Part shown: in pieces, positions 1 through 9,244 of the stretch | Numbering within the stretch: the stretch's first letter is position 1 | Layout: every line of letters starts with the position of its first letter | NCBI RefSeq assembly: GCF_025628885.1 | Contig: NZ_JAOTIF010000003.1 | Span: 124,001 to 188,000, forward strand | Length of the DNA: 64,000 nt | DNA from: Paraflavisolibacter caeni | GTDB taxonomy: Bacteria > Bacteroidota > Bacteroidia > Chitinophagales > Chitinophagaceae | Direction: 5' to 3' | The notes under the pieces: model-generated | Told to the model about the DNA's origin: nothing | Database searches by the model: none | Seen by the model: only the letters and a program-made list of their open reading frames with translations | Program-made: the position numbers and the translations under genes

Positions 1-33
1 AAACATCTTAATTGGTTTAATATCCATATTACA

Positions 34-61
34 GCCGCTCTTTATTGGAGCGGCTTTTTTA
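34..61 (+). terminator. Rho-independent terminator of a gene left of the window
   Basis: A perfect 7-bp stem (GCCGCTC / GAGCGGC) with a 7-nt loop is followed directly by six T residues on the plus strand. The gene it ends must lie before the window, because the first gene inside runs the other way. Confidence 0.8.
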
Positions 62-123
62 TTATCTTCCTGCCATGGACCATTTTCCACCCCTTTGCAG
101 TGCAGTAATGTGCCCACGGTACT

Positions 124-192
124 AATGAAAAATGAATAATGAGTTGTCTGTAATGAGCATGCTTACTGATAACAGATCATTCATCATTCATC
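124..192. repeat. Short 7-bp repeats at the 3' end of kup
   Basis: Three 7-bp units (AATGAAA, AATGAAT, AATGAGT) lie at 124-144, and two ATTCATC units lie at 179-192, where they overlap the last codons and stop codon of kup. On the minus strand the second pair reads GATGAAT, close to the first set. Similar 7-bp units recur at several other places in the window. Confidence 0.5.
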
Positions 193-2168
193 AACTTCCT
201 TGGTTCCACTCTTTTCAGTTTCAGGTTGGTAACAGGTGCCACGATCAGCGGGAACTTTTCTACGGTTACCGTACTGACATCCAGTCCAAAGCCCCTTTCT
301 TCTGAAAGACTCACCTCCTTCAACCAGAAGTAAAGTTTCATGACCATGCGCTCTAAGATCGGCAGGTCGTTATCCTGGCTGAGGTATTTTTCCATGACAA
401 TAAAGGAGAAGTCTCCCACAATATTGCTGCGCTCCAGGCTTTCATAGCGACTGGTGATGTTCACTTCCCTGTTGGCTACCAGGTCTTCCACCACTTTGCG
501 GAACATCAGGTTGATGCGGGGCTGAACCCTGAAGCCTAATCTGAATTCCACACGGATGATATCGTTGGGAATGATGTGTTCAACTGTGTACTCTGAGGTA
601 TAAGGATCATCCAGGGTGTCCACATGCACAAACCAGTAGATATCCGCCCTTTTGGGCTTTTTGTTCAGTATAGAATAGATGATCTTGTGCTCTATTTCTT
701 TAGGGTTATCGGCACTGGTCAGGTACACCAGGTGGGTAGCATACTTGGGCACAGAGCGGTCGTTGCTCAACTCCTGGATCTTGGGAATATAGTGCTCCAG
801 CCGTACAAACTCCACATAGCGGTTCTTGATCTTACGGGCTTTGAACCAGGCATACATCACTAAGAATAAGGCGCCTCCAACAAACAGGGTAACATAGCCA
901 CCATGAGGGAACTTATCCATGTTTGCCCACAGGAAACTAAATTCAATGGTAAAGTAAATTGCCAGGTATAGATAGATCAAAATAGCCTTTGCTCTGTGCA
1001 GCACCAGGTAATTGGCAAAGAGAATGGAGGTGGCAATCATACAAAGTGTAATGGCCAGTCCATATGCAGCTTCCATACTCGAGGCTTTCTCAAAATGAAG
1101 TACAATCCCAACACATCCCGCATACAGTAAGAGGTTAATAGCCGGGATAAAAAGTTGACCTCTTTCCTCGGTTGGGTAAACAATTTTAAACTTGGGCCAC
1201 AGGTTCAGGCGCATGGACTCACTGATCAGGGTAAAGGAACCGGAAATCAGTGCCTGGCTGGCAATGATGGCCGCTGCTGTGGCAATAGCAATACCAAAAT
1301 AAAGGAACCACTCTGGCATCACACCATAAAACGGATTGAAACCATGCTCGATCATTGTGGAGGTAATAGGTTTACCATTGTAGTGGCTTATTAACCAGGC
1401 ACCCTGTCCCAGGTAGTTCAAAATCAGGCAGGACTTAACGAATATCCAGGAATAGCGTATGTTCCATTTCCCACAGTGGCCCAGGTCCGAATAAAGCGCT
1501 TCGGCACCCGTGGTACAGAGGAAAACACCACCTAGGATATAAAAGCCTTTGGGATATGTTGTGAGCAGTTTGATCGCATAATAAGGATTAAATGCCTTAA
1601 ATACTTGCAGGTCATCTGAAATGTGAATGAGTCCAAATAAGGCCAGCATCAGGAACCATAAGGACATAACCGGCCCAAAGAAACGGCCGATGAGGGCTGT
1701 ACCAAACTGCTGAATGAAAAATAATACTGAAATAATGCCAATGACAATATAAACGATAGTGGTTTGTGTGATGCCGGAAAAAGCAGGTAACTGTTTCAAA
1801 CCTTCAATAGCGGATGTAACTGAGATAGGAGGGGTGATCATGCCATCTGCCAGTAAAGAGGCTCCCCCGATCATGGCAGGTACCACAAGCCATCTGCGCC
1901 TTCTTCTTACTAAAGCGAAGAGTGAAAATACGCCGCCTTCACCCCTGTTATCCGCCTGGAGGGTAAGGATAACATATTTGACAGTGGTTTGCAAGGTAAG
2001 CGTCCAGATAATACAGGATAACGCGCCCACAATGAGCTGCTCGGTGATCACTTTCCCGCTGATGATGGCGTTCAGTACATAAAGGGGAGATGTTCCAATG
2101 TCTCCATAAATAATTCCCAGTGCAATCAGAAGTCCCGCAAATGTGACCTTATGATGTGATGTTGGCAT
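177..2168 (-). CDS. kup: KUP/HAK/KT-family potassium uptake transporter
   Basis: This is a 663-residue inner-membrane K+ uptake permease, close to the usual length of bacterial Kup (about 620-660). The N-terminus carries the family signature GIIYGDIGTSPLYVLNA at residues 18-34. About 12 hydrophobic segments fill residues 15-440, and a soluble C-terminal domain of some 200 residues follows. The ATG at 2168 places the first membrane segment correctly. It is the last gene of a minus-strand run after a KdpD-like sensor and a KdpE-like regulator, with 87 bp between regulator and transporter, which suggests osmotic or K+-dependent control. The family assignment is firm; the regulatory link is inferred from position only. 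Confidence 0.93.
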   Translation of the reverse strand: MPTSHHKVTFAGLLIALGIIYGDIGTSPLYVLNAIISGKVITEQLIVGALSCIIWTLTLQTTVKYVILTLQADNRGEGGVFSLFALVRRRRRWLVVPAMIGGASLLADGMITPPISVTSAIEGLKQLPAFSGITQTTIVYIVIGIISVLFFIQQFGTALIGRFFGPVMSLWFLMLALFGLIHISDDLQVFKAFNPYYAIKLLTTYPKGFYILGGVFLCTTGAEALYSDLGHCGKWNIRYSWIFVKSCLILNYLGQGAWLISHYNGKPITSTMIEHGFNPFYGVMPEWFLYFGIAIATAAAIIASQALISGSFTLISESMRLNLWPKFKIVYPTEERGQLFIPAINLLLYAGCVGIVLHFEKASSMEAAYGLAITLCMIATSILFANYLVLHRAKAILIYLYLAIYFTIEFSFLWANMDKFPHGGYVTLFVGGALFLVMYAWFKARKIKNRYVEFVRLEHYIPKIQELSNDRSVPKYATHLVYLTSADNPKEIEHKIIYSILNKKPKRADIYWFVHVDTLDDPYTSEYTVEHIIPNDIIRVEFRLGFRVQPRINLMFRKVVEDLVANREVNITSRYESLERSNIVGDFSFIVMEKYLSQDNDLPILERMVMKLYFWLKEVSLSEERGFGLDVSTVTVEKFPLIVAPVTNLKLKRVEPRKLMNDE

Positions 2169-2255
2169 TTTGATCTTTTAATAGAGCTTTAAAATTTATT
2201 TCTTTTCATATGGCCAAACATTAGATGTTATATCTACAATATCTTGCTATTTTAT

Positions 2256-2945
2256 TTATTGTTCTTTACATATAAAACGATAACCAATTCCTGATTCCGT
2301 TACAATGATTTCCGGGCGGTTTGGATCTTTTTCTATTTTCTTTCTGAGTTGAGCAATAAATACCCGAAGGTATTGTGATTGGTTGATATAACCCGGACCC
2401 CATATATCACGTAAAAGGTATTGGTGTGTCAATACTTTACCTTCATTCTTGGCAAATAGTGCAAGTAAGGCATATTCTGTTGCGGTTAGCTTTACCAGTT
2501 CGTCATTCTTTTTAACAGTCCTTTCTGCCAGGTCAATTTGCAAGTCATCGCAAATGATTACTGGTTTGCTTTCCTCTAAAACAGAAGTCCGTAAAGCTGA
2601 CCTGATGCGGGCGAGTAATTCCCCAGTACGGAATGGTTTAGATAAGTAGTCATTAGCACCATTATCAAGAGCCTTGATGACATCTGATTCGCTGTTCTGG
2701 ACCGAAAGAATAATAACAGGATTTGTAAACCATTCTCTAAGCTTCTTTAATATGGTATGACCATCTTCATCTGGTAGCCCCAGGTCAAGAATGATCAGGT
2801 CAGGAGGGTGGGTGGCTGCAGTAATGAGTCCTTCTTTAGCTGTACTGGCGTGCCTGACTGTGTATCCATTACTTTGAAGTGTAATGGATAGCAGTTTTCT
2901 TATCTGCGCTTCATCATCTATAATTAATAAATCCGCTTTTGCCAT
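2256..2945 (-). CDS. KdpE-like OmpR-family response regulator
   Basis: This 229-residue protein has a receiver domain at residues 1-120 (acidic pair in IIDDEAQ, phospho-acceptor Asp in LIILDLGLPDEDG, Lys in SKPF) and an OmpR/PhoB-type winged helix at about 130-229 (LTATEYALLALFAKNEGKV). The overall pattern resembles KdpE. Its start overlaps the 3' end of the upstream sensor kinase by 22 bp, so the two are almost certainly cotranslated and form a two-component pair. No kdpFABC pump genes are visible nearby; the adjacent downstream gene is a Kup transporter, a plausible target. The KdpE label rests on similarity to the family and on the KdpD-like partner. Confidence 0.88.
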   Translation of the reverse strand: MAKADLLIIDDEAQIRKLLSITLQSNGYTVRHASTAKEGLITAATHPPDLIILDLGLPDEDGHTILKKLREWFTNPVIILSVQNSESDVIKALDNGANDYLSKPFRTGELLARIRSALRTSVLEESKPVIICDDLQIDLAERTVKKNDELVKLTATEYALLALFAKNEGKVLTHQYLLRDIWGPGYINQSQYLRVFIAQLRKKIEKDPNRPEIIVTESGIGYRFICKEQ

Positions 2946-4021
2946 TGATCAGTTTTTTTTAAGAGGGTGGATTCAGCAGGAATTATCAATGTAAATCTTG
3001 CTCCACCGGTGCTGACATTCTGAAGCAGAACGGATCCGCCCATCGCTTCTGTAAAACCTTTGACAATGGACAATCCAAGTCCCGTGCCCCCTGTTCTGGA
3101 AGTCTTTAAACGGTAAAATTTTTCAAATACATTTTTGATTTCTTCCTCCGGAAAACCATCTCCATTGTCCTCAATGACAATCTCTAAAAAATGGGGCTTA
3201 TAAGTTGCCTTGAGTTGAATCATACTGTCTGGCGCAGTGTACTGACAAGCATTGTTTAAAAGATTATAGATGATTTGCTCCAACATGACTTTGTCCAGTT
3301 TAAGAACCGGCAAATTGGGACTGATATTTATAGTTATATGTTGCGTAGCTTTATTTTCTTCTATTCTTTTAACTGCATCATAAACAAGCTCATTGATATC
3401 GCACCAGTCTTTTTTAGGCTGTATAAAACCAGACTCCAACCTTGACATATTGAGTAGGTTTTCCACTTGCTGGTTGAGGCGGAATGAGGCAGTGGATATT
3501 TCAGCAAGGAGTTCCTCTTTGTCATTAGGAGTTAAATTGCTGCTGTTGGTTTGTAAGTTATCTGTAGCTGCAATAATAGTTGCAATTGGAGTCCGTAGTT
3601 CGTGAGATAAGGAGTTGAGTAATGTATTATACAGCTTTACTGTGTTGCTTTTCTCTTCTTTCTCTCTGGCTCCTTTTTCAATAAGTTTAATCTTATTGGT
3701 CAGTACAGCATTTACCATTGCAATGATAAAATACATAACAAACAAGATAGTATCTTCCGTTGACCCAACATGAAAAGTAAAACGGGGAGGAATAAAAAAG
3801 AAATTCCAGATCAAGGCACTGAGTACGGCGGCAGTCAATACCGGGAAGATGTCAAAAGTAATAGCGATCAGAGAAACAGTTACCAGGAGTATAAATGCTA
3901 CTATTTTGTAGTCTATAAAATTTGCGAATACAAAGCATAAAAACGATACAATGCATACGAACAATAAACTGAGAAAATATTGCCTGGATTTGCTGACTTT
4001 ATTAAAAAAAAACTCCGCCAT
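2924..4021 (-). CDS. KdpD-like sensor histidine kinase lacking the cytoplasmic KdpD N-terminal region
   Basis: This 365-residue protein contains a four-helix DUF4118 membrane domain (residues about 15-110, including the KdpD-typical WNFFFIPPRFTFHV). A HisKA dimerisation domain follows with the phospho-His in SLSHELRTPIAT, then a HATPase domain with N box NLLNNACQYT, G1 box EDNGDGFPEE and G2 box GTGLGLSIVKG. Classical KdpD is near 900 residues and carries an N-terminal KdpD/Usp region; that part is absent here. It is the first gene of the minus-strand set with the KdpE-like regulator and kup. It probably senses K+ or turgor, but the missing N-terminal region means the signal may differ from E. 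coli KdpD. Confidence 0.88.
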   Translation of the reverse strand: MAEFFFNKVSKSRQYFLSLLFVCIVSFLCFVFANFIDYKIVAFILLVTVSLIAITFDIFPVLTAAVLSALIWNFFFIPPRFTFHVGSTEDTILFVMYFIIAMVNAVLTNKIKLIEKGAREKEEKSNTVKLYNTLLNSLSHELRTPIATIIAATDNLQTNSSNLTPNDKEELLAEISTASFRLNQQVENLLNMSRLESGFIQPKKDWCDINELVYDAVKRIEENKATQHITINISPNLPVLKLDKVMLEQIIYNLLNNACQYTAPDSMIQLKATYKPHFLEIVIEDNGDGFPEEEIKNVFEKFYRLKTSRTGGTGLGLSIVKGFTEAMGGSVLLQNVSTGGARFTLIIPAESTLLKKTDQWQKRIY

Positions 4022-4331
4022 TAATCTCTAATCAAACCACAAATGTAGAACAGCGTTCATAAGTGAAGTATAAAATATTTCCGTTCATGCATAAAGATTT
4101 TATAAAGAGGGCTTCAGTTGTGGATTACTTTTTTATGCTGCACTTTAAAAAAGAATGCGCATTTTCAGGAACAATATTATTCCCTGTTTATAAGTCTTTG
4201 CTTTTCATTGTATTAAGGTTAGAATATCCCGGTAAAAGGTGAGGCCGAATGTATATTGTGAGATACATATAACTCTGTGGAAAAATATTTGGAAGTATCT
4301 TAATGGGGGGAATGACAATTCTTGTTTTATC
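4022..4331. other. Divergent spacer between the KdpD-like kinase and the PKD-repeat gene
   Basis: This AT-rich stretch separates two divergently transcribed genes and must hold both promoters. I see no convincing TTTG / TAnnTTTG promoter pair, no tandem repeat and no coding sequence I would defend. A candidate structured RNA begins at its right edge. Confidence 0.4.
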
Positions 4332-4467
4332 AAAAAAACTTCGGCCAAACCACTGCCTGGGGCTTTTAATTCTGCTCTTCTTTTAATATTTTTAGCCAGC
4401 ACGTACTCTTTTGATGCGAAACCTAATGCAGCCGTCTTATGGGGTTTTTGGCCACCGTCCAACGAAG
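4332..4467. ncRNA. Candidate structured RNA overlapping the start of the PKD-repeat gene
   Basis: Nested complementary segments suggest a folded RNA. CTTCG at 4339-4343 pairs with CGAAG at 4463-4467. GCCAAACC at 4344-4351 pairs with GGTTTTTGGC at 4443-4452 with a two-base bulge. CTGC at 4353-4356 pairs with GCAG at 4428-4431. On the plus strand the PKD gene's ATG (4439) lies beside the right arm of the second stem, so this could be a cis-acting leader. On the minus strand the outer arm is followed at once by seven T residues (complement of 4332-4338), like the end of a small RNA. I do not recognise the family, and the strand is undecided. Confidence 0.35.
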
Positions 4468-7400
4468 ATTATTTTTATTAATATTAGTTATACTAGTATC
4501 TAATACAAACGCCTTTTGCCAGCTTAAAGCGGCTTTTACAGCGTCTCCTGTATCTGGATGTGCTCCTATAGTGGTTCAGTTTACAGATGAATCGACAGGA
4601 AATCCAACACAATGGCAGTGGGATTTGGGTAATGGGGTTATTTCATATTTACAAAATCCTTCCGTAACATATTTTACACCTGGTACCTATAAAATAAAAC
4701 TGGTAGTGCGATCTGCCGATGCAGAGGATGTACTGATCAAGGACCAATATGTTACAGTTTATCCCAATCCAGCTGTTGATTTTAATGCTTCCGATACCAT
4801 GGGTTGCTTCCCTTTGTCTGTACAGTTTAAAGACTTGAGCACAACTTCGAGTGGAACGCTTACAAATTGGAGCTGGGACTTTGGTGATGGGATAACTTCT
4901 CAGGATCCTGATCCAATCCATACGTATTTGGATGCAGGCGACTACTCTGTAACATTAAGAGTCACCAACAGTTTTGGATGTCAGAAGATTTTGAAAAAGA
5001 CTCAGTATATAAAAATAGGAGATGGTGTGGATGCTGATTTTTCAAATAACAGTCCTGGAATATGCGGGGCTCCGGTATCGCTACAATTTACCAACCAATC
5101 TTCAGGACCTGGGTCCCTGACATATCAATGGGACTTTGGCGATGGTATTCGATCAACTGATAGGAATCCTCAGCATACCTATACAACAGGGGGAACCTAT
5201 AACGTAAGTTTGGTAACAGTCAGCTCAAAAGGCTGTAGGGATACGATGTTAAAGGAAAACCTGGTCTCTGTGGGCACTGTTTCATCGGATTTTAATCTCC
5301 CCGATACTGTTTGTGCCGGACAAACCTTTTCTTTGACCAATGCGTCTTCCCCTGAACCCGGGCTTGTAACCTGGAATTTTGGTGATGGGACAATTTCTGA
5401 ATCATTTATTCCTGTAAAAAAATACTCAGGTCCCGGAACCTATAAGATCAAACTGGTAAACAATTTTGGTGGCTGCCTTGATTCTATTACGAAAAGTATT
5501 ATTGTGACTCCCAATCCAAAACCTTCTTTTACCGCTCCTCTGGTTTCCGGTTGTATAGCTCCTTTTACAGTTAAGTTTACAAATAATACTTCGGGTAACA
5601 ATACTTATAAGTGGTTTTTTGGCGACGGTACTTCGTCTACCGATCGACAGCCGGAACACACCTATAAGGATACAGGCAGGTATACGGTTACCTTGATTTC
5701 TTTTAATGAGAACGGTTGTAGTGATACAACAGTGATGGATCAATTTATTAAGGTTCTGAAACCAACGGCAATCGTAAGCAACGTGTTGAAATCAGGGTGT
5801 TTGCCACTGGAATTTTCACCAATGGCAACTGTTGTTTCTAGTGAGCCTGTGACTTCCTATCTCTGGAAATTTGGCGATGGCACTACAAGCAATGATGTGC
5901 ATCCGAGTCATATTTTTACAACTGCCGGTAAATTTGATATCACCTTAATTGTTGCTACTCAAAGCGGGTGTGCAGATACTGTTGTCATTAAAGAGGCTGT
6001 AAAGACTGCAGAAAAGGCAAAAGCAAATTTTTCAGTCAACCCCAAACTTGTTTGTGCAAGGGACCCGGCTACGTTTACAGATAACAGTACCAGTACTGGG
6101 ATCATTGATGAATGGTTTTGGAAGTTTGGCGATGGCACGACTTCAACACAGCAAAATCCGGTTCATGAATACCAGGATACCGGATGGTTTTCAGTGACAC
6201 TGATCGTAAATGGCAAAACTTGTCCTGATACTATTACTATTGACGATGTGGTATATATTAAGCCGCCGATACCAAGTTTTTCTTTTATCAATAGCTGTGA
6301 TGATAAGTTTACTAAGAACTTTACAGACAAATCTGTTGGTGCACTAACCTGGGAGTGGACTTTTGGAGATGGATCAGGCTCAAAAGAAAGGAATCCCTCA
6401 CATACGTATGCTTCACCGGGAAATTATTCTGTGAAACTGGATATTTCAAATGGATCCTGCACCCATACGACTGCACAAATTGTAAGAGTGATCAATGAAA
6501 AAGCTGCGTTCAGCCTCGATCCAGCTATCGTTTGTAAGGGAAGCCCTGTAAATTTTAAAGGGAAGGACTTCAATATAGCTAACATTTCTAAAATGGAATG
6601 GAATTTTGGCGACGGAAGTAATGCAATCGGCGCCATCAACATTGCACATACTTATTCTAAAGCAGGAAAATACGTTCCTTCATTGACTATCACAGATTTA
6701 CTGGGATGTTCCGACACTACCACTGCTCCAGTTTCTGTTTATGGTCCAACGGCTGATTTCTACCCTAATGTTGAAGGTGCTTGCCTGGGTAGCAGCCTTA
6801 TTTTATTTGCTGATTCTTCCAAAACTGACGGCATCAATGAAGTAGTCAAAAGAATATGGAATTTTGGTGATGATTCCATTGACTCCACATCTGGCGCCCC
6901 TTACAAGCATTTGTATACGAAAGCAGGTGAATATACCGTAACGTTTAAAGTAGTGGATAGTTATGGCTGTACAGACGTGATATCCAAGCCAAAAGTTGTG
7001 ACCATTGCGCAACCTAAGGCCGATTTTATTTCTTTTGATTCTTCTTCCTGTACTGGTAAACCAGTTCGCTTCATTAACAGGTCAATTGGTTACAACCTAA
7101 CGAGTCAATGGAGTTTTGGCGATAGTTCTTTTTCTGATCAGCTTAACCCCATTTATAGTTATAAGGATACGGGTTTATATTCTATAAAATTAGTAGTGAC
7201 AGACAAATATGGCTGTAAGGATAGTTTGCTAAAAAATGAATATATTAAAATCACTTATCCAAGGGTGTCCTTCCTGGTTTCAGATACTTTTGCAACCTGC
7301 CCACCTTTATTGGTAAACTTTACTAATACCTCTGTCAACTATACAACAATCAAATGGAATTTTGATGACGGTGATCTATCAACATTTGGTTCACCTTCGC

Positions 7401-9244
7401 ATTATTATACTTATCCTGGTGTTTACAATGCCAGTCTTACAGTAACCAGTCCGGGCGGTTGTGTGGAAACTAAGATCCAAAAGATTGTTGTAAAAGGTCC
7501 AACTGGCACATTGGAATACCCGGAACAAATTGGTTGTAATCCCCATACTGTTACATTAACGGCGCATACTTTAAATAACATTTCATTTATATGGGATTAT
7601 AGTGATGGCAGCACTTTGGCGACAATAGACTCTGTAGTAAAACATACCTATACTCAAATTGGCAGTTACGTTCCCAGAATGATCCTTATCGATGACGCTG
7701 GATGTAAAGTTCCGGTTCAAGGGAAAGATACAATCAAAGTGGTGGACGTTATTGCAAAGTTTGGCCTTGATAATTTCAAGTTTTGCGATTCCGGATATGT
7801 CCGGTTTTCAGATTCCTCTTCTAGTGTTGAACCGTTAAAGTCATGGGAATGGAGCTTTGGTGATGGTAAATTCAGCAATGAACAGAATCCCGTATACCAT
7901 TATAAGAATCCTGGTTCATTCACAGCACAACTGATTACCACTTCAAAAACCGGTTGTAAGGATACCGCAGTTATCAACAAAAAGATTGATGTATTTGAAA
8001 GTCCAATAATCGATATAGCAGGAGATCTTGAAAGTTGTAAGCCTGGGAAGTTTTTATTTAAGGGCAAAGTTATAAGGGGAGATTCCATGGTCCTGAAATG
8101 GACCTGGGACTTTGGAAACAGAAATACCTCCACCGTTCAGTACCCGGCGGAGCAGGTTTATACAGAAGATAAAACTTACCTGCTCACAGCAAGTGTAACA
8201 GATGATCATAACTGTAAATCTATTAATACAAAGGAAGTGGTCATTCATCCTCTTCCTATTGTAGATGCCGGACCTGATATTTTAATTTGCCGAGGCGATT
8301 CGGTGCAATTGAAAGGTTCAGGGGCAGTAACTTATGGATGGAGTACAGCTAAAGAATTGACCTGTTACAATTGTGCCAGTCCTAAAGCCTCTCCAATTGA
8401 CACAACAATTTATGAGGTCACGGGGTATAACCAGTTTGGTTGCCTGGACATTGATTCCGTTAAGGTGGTTGTCAGGCAAAGGTTTGAAATCGATGCAGGG
8501 CCAAACGACAGTGTATGTGTAGGAAACAGTGTCCTTTTATCGGCCTGGGGTGCGGACAGTTTTTCCTGGTATCCTGCAACTGGTTTGGACAATCCCAATA
8601 TTCATAATCCCAAAGCAAGGCCGCTTACTTCCACTTTATATACAGTGGTAGGGCGGGATATAGACAAGTGCTTTACTGATACTGCAACAGTATTTATTAA
8701 AGTGAATCCATACCCAAAGGTTGATGCGGGCCCTGATGTGACCATTCCCGTTGGAAATTCTGTACAGATCAAACCTGTTAGTTCTACTGATGTGGTCAGT
8801 TGGCAGTGGACACCCCCTTATAACCTGAGTTGCTTGCATTGTGAAACGACAAATGCTACCCCTAGAAGAAATACAAAATATACGGTAACGGTGAAAAACA
8901 TAAGTGGTTGTACAAGTACTGATTACATGACGGTTTCACTGGTTTGTAATTCGGGTAATCTTTTTATTCCAAACACGTTTTCTCCGAACAATGATGGTAG
9001 CAATGATAAATTTTATCCTCGGGGTACAGGTATTTCGCTTGTACGTTCTTTAAGAGTTTTTAACCGCTGGGGTGAATTGGTATTTGAAAGGATGAATTTT
9101 AATGCCAATGATGATAAGTTAGGGTGGGATGGCATCTACAAAGGACAATTACTGACGTCTGATGTTTATGTATACACATGTGAGGTGATATGTGATAACA
9201 TGGAAGTGTTATCCTATACAGGGGATATTGCCCTGATTAGATAA
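4439..9244 (+). CDS. Large PKD-repeat surface protein with type IX secretion C-terminal sorting domain
   Basis: This 1601-residue secreted protein starts with a signal peptide (residues 1-28, hydrophobic core LFLLILVILVSN, ending near AFCQ). About 15 PKD-type repeats follow at a spacing of roughly 85-90 residues, each marked by a W-x-F-G-D-G-like motif; several are degenerate (WDYSDG, WNFDDG, WDFGNR). Cys pairs recur in the repeats. From about residue 1500 it has the gliding-motility-associated C-terminal domain (IPNTFSPNNDGSNDKFYP, then FNRWGELVFE), the type B signal for T9SS export and surface anchoring. The downstream PorP/SprF gene begins at the base after its stop codon, the usual partner for such substrates. 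The actual ligand or adhesive role cannot be told. Confidence 0.9.
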   Translation: MGFLATVQRRLFLLILVILVSNTNAFCQLKAAFTASPVSGCAPIVVQFTDESTGNPTQWQWDLGNGVISYLQNPSVTYFTPGTYKIKLVVRSADAEDVLIKDQYVTVYPNPAVDFNASDTMGCFPLSVQFKDLSTTSSGTLTNWSWDFGDGITSQDPDPIHTYLDAGDYSVTLRVTNSFGCQKILKKTQYIKIGDGVDADFSNNSPGICGAPVSLQFTNQSSGPGSLTYQWDFGDGIRSTDRNPQHTYTTGGTYNVSLVTVSSKGCRDTMLKENLVSVGTVSSDFNLPDTVCAGQTFSLTNASSPEPGLVTWNFGDGTISESFIPVKKYSGPGTYKIKLVNNFGGCLDSITKSIIVTPNPKPSFTAPLVSGCIAPFTVKFTNNTSGNNTYKWFFGDGTSSTDRQPEHTYKDTGRYTVTLISFNENGCSDTTVMDQFIKVLKPTAIVSNVLKSGCLPLEFSPMATVVSSEPVTSYLWKFGDGTTSNDVHPSHIFTTAGKFDITLIVATQSGCADTVVIKEAVKTAEKAKANFSVNPKLVCARDPATFTDNSTSTGIIDEWFWKFGDGTTSTQQNPVHEYQDTGWFSVTLIVNGKTCPDTITIDDVVYIKPPIPSFSFINSCDDKFTKNFTDKSVGALTWEWTFGDGSGSKERNPSHTYASPGNYSVKLDISNGSCTHTTAQIVRVINEKAAFSLDPAIVCKGSPVNFKGKDFNIANISKMEWNFGDGSNAIGAINIAHTYSKAGKYVPSLTITDLLGCSDTTTAPVSVYGPTADFYPNVEGACLGSSLILFADSSKTDGINEVVKRIWNFGDDSIDSTSGAPYKHLYTKAGEYTVTFKVVDSYGCTDVISKPKVVTIAQPKADFISFDSSSCTGKPVRFINRSIGYNLTSQWSFGDSSFSDQLNPIYSYKDTGLYSIKLVVTDKYGCKDSLLKNEYIKITYPRVSFLVSDTFATCPPLLVNFTNTSVNYTTIKWNFDDGDLSTFGSPSHYYTYPGVYNASLTVTSPGGCVETKIQKIVVKGPTGTLEYPEQIGCNPHTVTLTAHTLNNISFIWDYSDGSTLATIDSVVKHTYTQIGSYVPRMILIDDAGCKVPVQGKDTIKVVDVIAKFGLDNFKFCDSGYVRFSDSSSSVEPLKSWEWSFGDGKFSNEQNPVYHYKNPGSFTAQLITTSKTGCKDTAVINKKIDVFESPIIDIAGDLESCKPGKFLFKGKVIRGDSMVLKWTWDFGNRNTSTVQYPAEQVYTEDKTYLLTASVTDDHNCKSINTKEVVIHPLPIVDAGPDILICRGDSVQLKGSGAVTYGWSTAKELTCYNCASPKASPIDTTIYEVTGYNQFGCLDIDSVKVVVRQRFEIDAGPNDSVCVGNSVLLSAWGADSFSWYPATGLDNPNIHNPKARPLTSTLYTVVGRDIDKCFTDTATVFIKVNPYPKVDAGPDVTIPVGNSVQIKPVSSTDVVSWQWTPPYNLSCLHCETTNATPRRNTKYTVTVKNISGCTSTDYMTVSLVCNSGNLFIPNTFSPNNDGSNDKFYPRGTGISLVRSLRVFNRWGELVFERMNFNANDDKLGWDGIYKGQLLTSDVYVYTCEVICDNMEVLSYTGDIALIR

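Noticed and set aside
4205-4462. 85-residue minus-strand reading frame covering the candidate RNA
   Set aside because: It overlaps the start of the PKD gene and follows the paired RNA segments; there is no supported start site or family, so a coding call was not made.
4239-4481. 80-residue plus-strand reading frame just before the PKD gene
   Set aside because: It overlaps the PKD signal peptide in another frame and has no recognisable domain; structure in the RNA explains its openness at least as well.
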